Origin: Pegoplata infirma
Lineage: Eukaryota; Arthropoda; Insecta; Diptera; Anthomyiidae
Direction: 5' to 3'
Assembly (NCBI GenBank): GCA_963921195.1
Contig: OY992536.1
Coordinates: 177,080,995 to 177,144,994 of the forward strand
Length of the DNA stretch: 64,000 bases
The notes beneath the pieces are model-generated. The model was not told the origin of the DNA. It saw only the letters and a list, made by a program, of their open reading frames with translations, and made no database searches. Positions 54,869-64,000 of the stretch are shown piece after piece; the first letter of the stretch is position 1; each line of letters opens with the position of its first letter. The translations under genes and the position numbers were made by a program.

Positions 54869-57800
54869 ACCCAAAAAAAAACAATTGTGGAATTATAAAA
54901 TTTTAGGGTACAATTTACCTAAGTTTTTTCGCAGGAATCCAACTTGAAAAGTTTCTTTGCTTATTAGCCGAAACAACTTAGGTAAACTTACAAAATGCAA
55001 CTAAGCATTATTTCAAATTTAGTTTTGTTTATTTAGCCAATATATTTAAATAAATGGTACAGTTTGATTGGTTAAATGACGTATTTTTTTAGGTTGATTT
55101 AATAATTTTATATATATCCCCTTCCATACAAAATGCTCAATATTATAAATTTTAATTAGATTTATTTTTAATAATTTTTTTTAATAAAAAGGACATTTTT
55201 ATAATAAAATATAAATATTAATAAGCTTAAAATACATACTTTTGATTTAAAGACTTGCCTTCAACATAATCGTAAATTTCAGGAAGAACAATTTTCTATA
55301 GAAACTTTCTCAAAGGCAATTTTTCTATATAAAATTTCTAAAAGAGAGATTTTCTATAGAAAATTTCTAATAGACAATCTTTCTATAAAAAATTTCTAAA
55401 AGACAGGTTTTCTATAGAAAATTTCTAACAGGCAATTTTTCCATAGAAAATTTCTCAAAGACAATTCTTCTATAGAAACTGTCTCAAAGACAATTTTTCT
55501 ATAGAAAATTTCTCAAAGACAATTTTTTTATAAAAAATTTCTGAGACAAATTTTCTACAGAAAATTTCTGAAAGACAATTCTTCTATAGAAAATTTCTTA
55601 AAGACAATTTTTTTATAGAAATTTTCTCAAAGACAATTTTTCTATAGAAAGTTTCTCAAAGACAATTCTTTAATAGAAACTGTCTCAGACATTTTTTCTA
55701 TAGAAAATTTCTCAAAGACAATTTTTTTATAGAAAATTTCTGAGAGACAATTTTTCTACAGAAAATTTCTGAGACAATTCTTCTATAGAAAATTTCTTAA
55801 AGACAATTTTTTATAGAAATTTTCTCAAAGACAATTTTTCTATAGAAAATTTCTGAAAGACAATTTTTCTATAGAAACTTTCTAAACGACAATGCTTCTA
55901 TAGAAAATTTCTAAAAGATAATTTTTCGATAGAAAATTTCTGGAAGAATATTTTTCTATAGAAAATTTCTGAAAGATAATTTTTTTTATATCAAATTTTT
56001 TTATAGAAAATTTCTCAAATACAATTTTTCTATAGAAAATTTCTCAAAGATAATTCTTTAATAGAAAATTTCTCAAAGACAATTCTTTAATAGAAAATTT
56101 TTTAAAGATACTTTTTCTATAGAAAATTTAACAAATATAATTTTTCCACAGAAAATTTCTGAAAGGCAATTTTTTTATAGAAAATTTCTCAAAGACAATT
56201 TTTCTATAGAATATTTTTCAAAGACAATTTTTCTACAGAATCTTTTTCAAAGACAATTCTTCTATAGAAAATTTCTGAAAGACAATTTTTCTATAGAAAA
56301 TTTTTGGAAGAAAGATTTTCTATATAAAATTTCTCAAAGACAATTTTTCTGTAGAAAATTTCTAAAAGAGAGATTTTTTATAGAAAATTTCTAACAGATA
56401 ATTTTTCAATAAAAAATTTCTGAAAGACAGGTTTTCTATAGAAAATTTCTCAAAAACAATTTTCCTATAGAATAGGTCTCAAAGAGAATTTTTCTACAGG
56501 AACTTTTTTAAAGACAATCTTTCTATGGAAACTTTCTCGAACACAATATTTCTATATAAAATTTTTGAAAGACAGGTTTTCTAAAGAAAATTTCTGAGGG
56601 AAATTTTTCTTTAAAAAATTTTTGAAAGACAATTTTCCATAGAAAAATTCTCAAAGACAATTATTCTGTAGAAAATTTCTCAAAGACAATTCTTTTATAG
56701 AAAAATTCTGAAAAACAATTCTTCTATAGAAAATTTCTGACAGAAAATGTTTCTACAGAAAATTTCTGAAAGTCAATTTTTCTATAGAAATACAATTCTT
56801 CTTTAGAAAATTTCTGAAAGACAATTTTTCTATAGAAATTTTCTGAAAGGCAATACTTCTATAGAAAATTTTTGAAATACAATTTTTCTATAGAAACTTT
56901 CCCAAAGACAATTTTTTTACTGAAAATTTCTTAAAGATTATTCTTAAATAGAAAATTTCTTGAAGACAATTTTTCTATAAAAACTTTCTCAAAGACAATT
57001 TTTCTTTAGAAAATTTTTCAAATACAATTTTTTTATAGAAAATTTTTGAAAGACAATATTTCTATAGAAACTTTTTCAAAGACAATTTTTCTATAGAAAA
57101 TTATTCTTTAAAAAATTTTGCAAAAACAATTTTTCTTTAGAAAGTTGTCTTTATAGATATTTTTCATAGAAAAATTGTATTAGAAATTTTTTATAGAAAA
57201 ATTGTCTTTGAGAAATTTTTTATAAAAAATTGCTTTTAGTGATATTTTCTATGGAAAAATTGCTTGAAAAAATTTCTATACAAAAATTGTCTTTCAAAAA
57301 ATTTTCTAAAGAAAAATTGTCTTTCAGAAATTTTTTTTATAGAAAACTTGTCCTTAGAGTTATTTTCTATAGAAGAATTGACTTTGACAAATTTTCTATA
57401 GAAAAAGTGTCTTTGTGAAATTTTCTATAGACAAATTTTCCTTGAGAAATTTTTTCTGTGAAATTTTCTATAGAAAATTGTCTGAGAAATTTTCTATAGA
57501 ATTGTCTGAGAAATGTTCTATAGAACAATTGTTTTTGAGAAATTTTGAAATGTTTTGTGAAAATTTTTTATAGAAAAATGTTCAGACTCCGTCCATTTTT
57601 TCTATAGAAAATTTTTAAGTTTCTGAGACGTTTTTTTTTCTATAAAAAAAAGTTTGAAATGCTAAGATATTTTTTCGATAGAAAAATTGTCAGATTCTTT
57701 GACACTTATTCAAAAATTCTATAATTTTGTGAAATTTTTTCTATAGAAAAATTCTCGAATTCTGAGACATTTTTTCAATAAAAAAAGTCTTGCATTTTGA

Positions 57801-58616
57801 GACAATTTTTCTATAAAAGTTTCAAATTCTGAAAAAAAAAAATTATAGAAAAAATCTCAGATTCTCAGACAATTTTTCTACAGAACAAATTTTAAATTCT
57901 GTAAAAATTTTTCTACAAAAAAGGCTCAGGTTCTGAGACAATTTTTCTATAGAAAAAATCTCAGATTCTAAGACAATTTTTCTTTAGAACAATTTTTTAA
58001 TTCTGAGAAAATTTTTCTATAGAATGTACCAGATTGTGAGACCAAGGTCTAGGGTTTTTTAATTGTTTTTTATATATTAAACTTTTACCTCGTCTGAAAC
58101 ACTTGAGGCATGATTGGGTTCTCTTAAATTTGTTTTGTATCCCGTTCCTTAAAATGTAAACTGTCTAAAAGTTCCGATTTAAAGTGTGTGGCGGATGCCG
58201 CAAATGTTCTGATAAACCACCACCGTCTGCAACTGAAAGTTAATATTTTGGTTTATATATGTTTAGCAAATATATAAACACATTCGTTTTGCTTACCTTT
58301 TTAATTAATGAAAAAAATTACTTCCTCATGTATTTTTTTTTTTTAAATTAAAGACAATGTGTTGTCAATATGTTGCTTACAATGTGGCATTAATTTGTCG
58401 ACTTTATTGAATTTAATTTATTTATATTTATAAAAAAAACTTAGGTAAAAGATTCAAGTTTGTGTAGGTTAAATTTGATATTGTATACAATGCTATTTTA
58501 CAAAATAAATGTCACATACAATTTAGTCAAAAACTTGAGCAATTTCTTGAACTCAATATAAAAAAAATTTACCTAAGTCACATTAGACTGTTTAACACTA
58601 GTTATTTTTTTGGGTG
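54869..58616. mobile_element. 3.75 kb insertion with ACCCAAAAA termini, built on a 30-bp minisatellite
   Basis: The insertion splits a 300-bp TIR unit: CCACAGAC (54861-54868) continues as GACTATAAACAGAC at 58617. The ends are ACCCAAAAAAAAAC and GTTATTTTTTTGGGTG, inverted, with a GAC (3-bp) flanking duplication or GA if the element starts one base earlier. Subterminal TTACCTAAGTT motifs (54917 and, inverted, about 58440) also repeat. There is no open frame; more than 70 percent is minisatellite. Superfamily unknown. Confidence 0.75.
55290..58030. repeat. 30-bp minisatellite, with inversion of orientation
   Basis: The unit reads approximately AATTTCTCAAAGACAATTTT followed by TCTATAGAAA. It is repeated dozens of times from 55290 to about 57125, then appears as its reverse complement (AATTGTCTTTGAGAAATTTT) to about 57600, then as degenerate copies to 58030. 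Each unit contains the self-complementary core TTTTCTATAGAAAA, so long hairpins could form. Confidence 0.93.
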
Positions 58617-60152
58617 GACTATAAACAGACTCGACAGTAGAGTTTTATTAGAAAAAATGGGGAAAAACTAAGCGATTTTAGGATAAAACAGAGCGGTTTT
58701 TAGTCCGTTTTATGCTTACATGGCAACACTTTCTACGACTTAGGAGTGAGTGAAACAACAAAACCCGATCTGGCATCTATTTTTCTTATGGCGCGTTATA
58801 TCAGTTTTCTCTTTCTTACCTAATTCGTAGAATAATTTGAAAATATTAACCATATGGTTGAGAACTACTTTTTTGTCACCTGTCACTTATGTCGAGTCTG
58901 TATTAGTCTGTGGTAATACCACAGACTATAAACAGACTCGACAGTAGAGTTTTATTAGAAAAAATGGGGAAAAACTAAGCGATTTTAGGATAAAACAGAG
59001 CGGTTTTTAGTCCGTTTTATGCTTACATGTCAACACTTTCTACGACTTAGGAGTGAGTGAAACAACAAAACCCGATCTGGCATCTATTTTTCTTATGGCG
59101 CGTTATATCAGTTTTCTCTTTCTAACCTAATTCGTAGAATAATTTGAAAATATTAACCATATGGTTCAGAACTACTTTTTTGACACCTGTCACTTATGTC
59201 GAGTCTGTATTAGTCTGTGGTAATACCACAGACTAAATACAGACTCGACAGTAGAGTTTTATAAGGAAAAATGGGGAAAAACTAAGCGATTTTAGGAAAC
59301 AATACAGCGGTTTTTAGTCCGTTTTACGCTAACATGGCAACACTTTCTACGAATTAGGAGTGAGTGAAACAACAAAAACCGATCTGGCATCCATTTTTCT
59401 AATGGCGCGTTATATCAGTTTTCTCTTTCTAACCTAATTCGTAGAATAATTTGAAAATATTAACCATATGGTTCAGAACTACTTTTTTGACACCTGTCAC
59501 TTATGTCGAGTCTGTATTAGTCTGTGGTAATACCACAGACTATAAACAGACTCGACAGTAGAGTTTTATTAGAAAAAATGGGGAAAAACTAAGCGATTTA
59601 AGGATAAAACAGAGCGGTTTTTAGTCCGTTTTATGCTTACATGGCAACACTTTCTACGACTTAGGAGTGAGTGAAACAACAAAACCCGATCTGGCATCTA
59701 TTTTTCTTATGGCGCGTTATATCAGTTTTCTCTTTCTTACCTAATTCGTAGAATAATTTGAAAATATTAACCATATGGTTGAGAACTACTTTTTTGTCAC
59801 CTGTCACTTATGTCGAGTCTGTATTAGTCTGTGGTAATACCACAGACTAATACAGACTCGACAGTAGAGTGGGGAAAAACAGTAGAAACAGTAGAATGGG
59901 GAAAAACTAAGCGATTTTAGGAGAAAACACAGCGGTTTTTAGTCCGTTTTACGCTAACATGGCAACACTTTCTACGACTTAGGAGTGAGTGAAACAACAA
60001 AAACCGATCTGGCATCCATTTTTCTTATGGCGCGTTATATCAGTTTTCTCTTTCTAACCTAATTCGTAGAATAATTTGAAAAAATTAACCATATGGTTCA
60101 AGAATACTTTTTTGACACCTGTCACTTATGTCGGGTCTGTATTAGTCTGTGG
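58617..60152 (-). repeat. Tandem array of five 300-bp TIR units, reverse
   Basis: Reverse-orientation units end near 58912, 59219, 59526, 59833 and 60151, each joined by an AAT triplet. The last unit carries the same extra AACAGTAGAAACAGTAG segment as forward unit 2, and subtype order (extra, ACCCGATCT/TGTCACC subtype, standard) matches forward units 2-3-4 read in reverse. Confidence 0.93.
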
Positions 60153-60159
60153 TAATACC

Positions 60160-60515
60160 CTATACCCTATTCACACGCACAGCTAAAAATCGTTTTTAGC
60201 AGCAATATTTTTAGAACTTTCTTTATTCTATTACAGTATATTGACAGAAAATGTTACTATAAACGGTTTTTATCTGAGTTCAGATAAAAACCGTTTTTAG
60301 CAACAATATTTTAGCACTTTCATTATTCTATTACAGTATATTAACAGGGGGGTAATTATGTAACTTGATAGTCGTCAATCGTATCGTTTCCATCGTTATT
60401 CCATTACCATATAGTGTCATTTTATGGTAATGGAATAATGAGCTAACGATGACGATTGACGATTATCAAGTTACATAATTAGCCCCCAGGAAATGTTGCT
60501 AAAAACGGTTTTAGC
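60160..60515. mobile_element. Degenerate palindromic MITE copies 5 and 6
   Basis: Two diverged copies (ACCCTATTCACACGCACAGC ... and CCGTTTTTAGCAACAATATT ...). The second is split by a 141-bp palindromic MITE at 60347. Confidence 0.7.
60347..60487. mobile_element. 141-bp palindromic MITE, TIR GGGGG-TAATTATG
   Basis: The left end GGGGGGTAATTATGTAACTT and the right end AAGTTACATAATTAGCCCCC are inverted, and the interior is also largely palindromic (ATTCCATTACCAT / ATGGTAATGGAAT). It interrupts TTAACA..GGAAATG of the surrounding MITE. Confidence 0.85.
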
Positions 60516-60957
60516 TGAACTTGGAACAGGGCATGAATTCCACAAGTTCCACAATAGAATATTTGTTTTGCGAATTTGGGAATTTGAAAATATAATCTTG
60601 GTAACCCTAAACTAACAAAACAATTGCATTTATGAAATTTTTACGCGCTTGTAAACTATTTTACAATTTATTTAACTAGATTATAAATAATACTATTATT
60701 AATATATTATTAAATAATATATGTGTGAAGTTATCCATAGAAAGTTATCCATAGATTTTCCCCGTTTGGGAATGTGGAATGTAAGTATATTGTGTGTGGA
60801 ACATAACTTTTTTGTAAAAAAAAATCGTTTTTTATAGAAATTAAAAAGAAATAAATTAATTATGTATATTATATACATGTACAAATGTCTACGTAGTACA
60901 ATTCGTTTTAGAATTGGCCATAGAGTTCATAAATATTTAAAGATTTTTTTTTGAATT
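60516..60957. other. AT-rich spacer between MITE cluster and satellite
   Basis: No element ends or coding signal; contains a short direct repeat of AGTTATCCATAGA (60729-60755). Confidence 0.5.
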
Positions 60958-63900
60958 TTTGTTTTAGAAGTACCGCAGACTTTGTTGGAACCAGGATGCA
61001 TACCAATGGTCTCTACTGAAGGTCTTTAACATTTTTGGACAGATGCAGTATTGGCTAAACTCTTTGTTGACCTACATTTGGCACTAAAGGCATATCCATA
61101 GATTTGATTTTTTTTAAAACTAAGTTTTGGGTAGTACTGCAGGCTTTGCTGGACCCAGGATGCATACCAAGGGTCTCTACTGAAGGTCTCTAACATTTTT
61201 GGACAGATGCAGTATTGGCTAAACTCTTTGGTGGCCTACATTTGGCACTAAACGTACATCCATAGATTTTAATTTTTTTAAAACTTAGTTTTGGGTAGTA
61301 CTGCAGGCTTTGTTGGACCCAGGATGCATACCAAGGGTCTCTACTGAAGGTCTTTAACATTTTTGGACAGATGCAGTATTGGCTAAACTCTTTGGTGACC
61401 TACATTTGGCACTAAAGGCATATCCATAGATTTGAATTTTTTTCAACTTAGTTTTAGGTAGTACTGCAGGCTTTGTTGGACCCAGGATGCATACCATGGG
61501 TTTCTACTGAAGGCCTTTAACATTTTTGGACAGATGCAGTATTGGCTAAACTTCTTGGTGACCTACATTTGGCACAAATGATATATCCATAGATTTGAAT
61601 TTTTTTAAAACTTAGTTTTAGGTAGTACTGCAGGCTTTGTTGGACCCAGGATGCATACCTAGGGTCTCTACGGAAGGTCTTTAACATTTTTGGACAGATG
61701 CAGTATTGGCTAAACTCTTTGGTGACCTACATTTGGCACTAAACGTACATCCATAGATTTGAATTTTTTTAAAACAAAGTTTTGGGTAGTACTGCAGGCT
61801 TTGCTGGACCCAGGATGCATACCAAGGGTCTCTACTGAAGGTCTTTAACATTTTTGGACAGATGCAGTATTGGCTAAACTCTTTGGTGGCCTAAATTTGG
61901 CACTAAACGTACATCCATAGATTTTAATTTTTTTTAAACTCAGTTTTAGGTAGTACTGCAGGATTTGTTGGACCCAGGATGCATACCACGGGTCTCTACT
62001 GAAGGTCTTTAACATTTGTGGACAGATACAGTATTGGCTAAACTTTTTGGTGGCCTACATTTGGCACGAAACGTACATCCATAGATTTTAATTTTTTTAA
62101 AACTTAGTTTTGGGTAGTACTGCAGGCTTTGTTGGACCCAGGATGCATACCATGGGTTTCTACTGAAGGCCTTTAACATTTTTGGATAGATGCAGTATTG
62201 GCTAAACTTCTTGGTGACCTACATTTGGCACAAATGATATATCCATAGATTTGAATTTTTTTAAAACTTAGTTTTAGGTAGTACTGCAGGCTTTGTTGGA
62301 CCCAGGATGCATACCAAGGGTCTCTACGGAAGGTCTTTAACATTTTTGGACAGATGCAGTATTGGCTAAACTCTTTGGTGGCCTACATTTGGCACTAAAC
62401 GTACATCCATAGATTTTAATTTTTTTAAAACTTAGTTTTGGGTAGTACTGCAGGCTTTGTTGGACCCAGGATGCATACCAAAGGTCTCTACTGAAGGTCT
62501 TTAACATTTTTGGACAGATGCAGTATTGGCTAAACTCTTTGGTGACCTACATTTGGCACTAAAGGCATATCCATAGATTTGAATTTTTTTCAACTTAGTT
62601 TTGGGTAGTACTGCAGGCTTTGCTGGACCCAGGATGCATACCAAGGGTCTCTACTGAAGGTCTCTAACATTTTTGGACAGATGCAGTATTGGCTAAACTC
62701 TTTGGTGGCCTACATTTGGCACTAAACGAACATCCATAGATTTTAATTTTTTTAAAACTTAGTTTTGGGTAGTACTGCAGGCTTTGTTGGACCCAGGATG
62801 CATACCAAGGGTCTCTACTGAAGGTCTTTAACATTTTTGGACAGATGCAGTATTGGCTAAACTCTTTGGTGACCTACATTTGGCGCTAAAGGCATATCCA
62901 TAGATTTGAATTTTTTTCAACTTAGTTTTAGGTAGTACTGCAGGCTTTGTTGGACCCAGGATGCATACCATGGGTTTCTACTGAAGGCCTTTAACATTTT
63001 TGGACAGATGCAGTATTGGCTAAACTCTTTGGTGGCCTACATTTGGCACTAAACGTACATCCATAGATTTTAATTTTTTTAAAACTTAGTTTTGGGTAGT
63101 ACTGCAGGCTTTGCTGGACCCAGGATGCATACCAAGGGTCTCTACTGAAGGTCTTTAACATTTTTGGACAGATGCAGTATTGGCTAAACTTTTTGGTGGC
63201 CTACATTTGGCACTAAAGGCATATCCATAGATTTGAATTTTTTTAAAACTAAGTTTTGGGTAGTACTGCAGGCTTTGCTGGACCCAGGATGCATACCAAG
63301 GGTCTCTACTGAAGGTCTTTAACATTTTTGGACAGATGCAGTATTGGCTAAACTCTTTGGTGACCTACATTTGGCACTAAAGGCATATCCATAGATTTGA
63401 ATTTTTTTAAAACTAAGTTTCGGGTAGTACTGCAGGCTTTGCTGGACCCAGGATGCATACCATGGGTTTCTACTGAAGGCCTTTAACATTTTTGGACAGA
63501 TGCAGTATTGGCTAAACTCTTTGGTGGCCTACATTTGGCACTAAACGTACATCCATAGATTTTAATTTTTTTTAAAACTTAGTTTTGGGTAATACTGCAG
63601 GCTTTGTTGGACCCAGGATGCATACCATGGGTCTCTACTGAAGGTCTTTAACATTTTTGGACAGATGCAGTATTGGCTAAACTCTTTGGTGGCCTACATT
63701 TGGCACTAAACGTACATCCATAGATTTTAATTTTTTTAAAACTTAGTTTTGGGTAGTACTGCAGGCTTTGCTGGACCCAGGATGCATACCAAGGGTCTCT
63801 ACTGAAGGTCTTTAACATTTTTGGACAGATGCAGTATTGGCTAAACTCTTTGGTGACCTACATTTGGCACTAAAGGCATATCCATAGATTTGATTTTTTT

Positions 63901-64000
63901 AAAACTAAGTTTTGGGTAGTACTGCAGGCTTTGCTGGACCCAGGATGCATACCAAGGGTCTCTACTGAAGGTCTTTAACATTTTTGGACAGATGCAGTAT
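60958..64000. repeat. 164-bp satellite tandem array, at least 18 units
   Basis: The anchor GGATGCATACC recurs at 60994, 61158, 61322, 61485 and 61649, a period of 163 to 164 bases, and continues to the window end. Units share the blocks TTGGACCCAGGATGCATACC and GACAGATGCAGTATTGGCTA. The first unit (TACCGCAGACTTTG...) is the most diverged, as expected at an array edge. The period is close to nucleosome length. No open frame persists. It is likely a pericentromeric-type or euchromatic satellite block; its full size is unknown. Confidence 0.97.

Noticed and set aside
52118..60152. CRISPR-like array
   Set aside because: The repeated units are 300-bp TIR elements in a fly genome with no unique spacers.

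Overview
The window is AT-rich eukaryotic DNA with spliced genes, long introns and a very high density of transposon remnants. The coding exons, codon use and glutamate dehydrogenase protein point to a brachyceran fly, plausibly a calyptrate such as a blow fly or house fly relative; the species cannot be fixed from the sequence alone. No bacterial-type operons, CRISPR arrays or rRNA genes are present.

Two host genes are supported, and they converge tail to tail. On the + strand, bases 28037 to 37875 carry the last five exons of mitochondrial glutamate dehydrogenase (Gdh). One of them is a 39-base microexon that can be included or skipped without changing frame. The N-terminal exons (roughly 125 residues) were not found in the 28 kb upstream and probably lie outside the window. 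On the - strand, bases 51758 down to 42749 carry a complete five-exon gene for a 371-residue extended short-chain dehydrogenase/reductase-like (NAD-dependent epimerase-type) protein. Its large intron (43808 to 51316) is filled with nested transposons.

Layout. 1 to 28036: no convincing host exon; a mosaic of MITEs and hAT, PIF/Harbinger-like, Tc1/mariner-like and piggyBac-like remnants, several with intact target-site duplications. 28037 to 38560: Gdh exons, introns (with hAT and other MITEs, a foldback element carrying a retrocopy fragment, and a 283-bp tandem triplication) and the 3' UTR. 38640 to 41625: minisatellites and dispersed fly repeats. 42749 to 51758: the SDR gene, with a foldback Tc1-like MITE, a 5'-truncated non-LTR retrotransposon (433-codon open frame with RNase H), a pogo/Tigger-like remnant and a hAT element inside another TIR element. 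52118 to 60510: a large inverted arrangement of about 300-bp TIR units in tandem, split by a 3.7 kb insertion made largely of a 30-bp minisatellite and surrounded by several families of palindromic MITEs. About 60958 to 64000: a 164-bp satellite array of at least 18 units running off the window edge.

The main biological interest is the duplicated-looking Gdh microexon, the SDR protein without the canonical active-site tyrosine, the retrocopy with a matching empty site, and the layered history of insertions that can be read from target-site duplications and empty sites.
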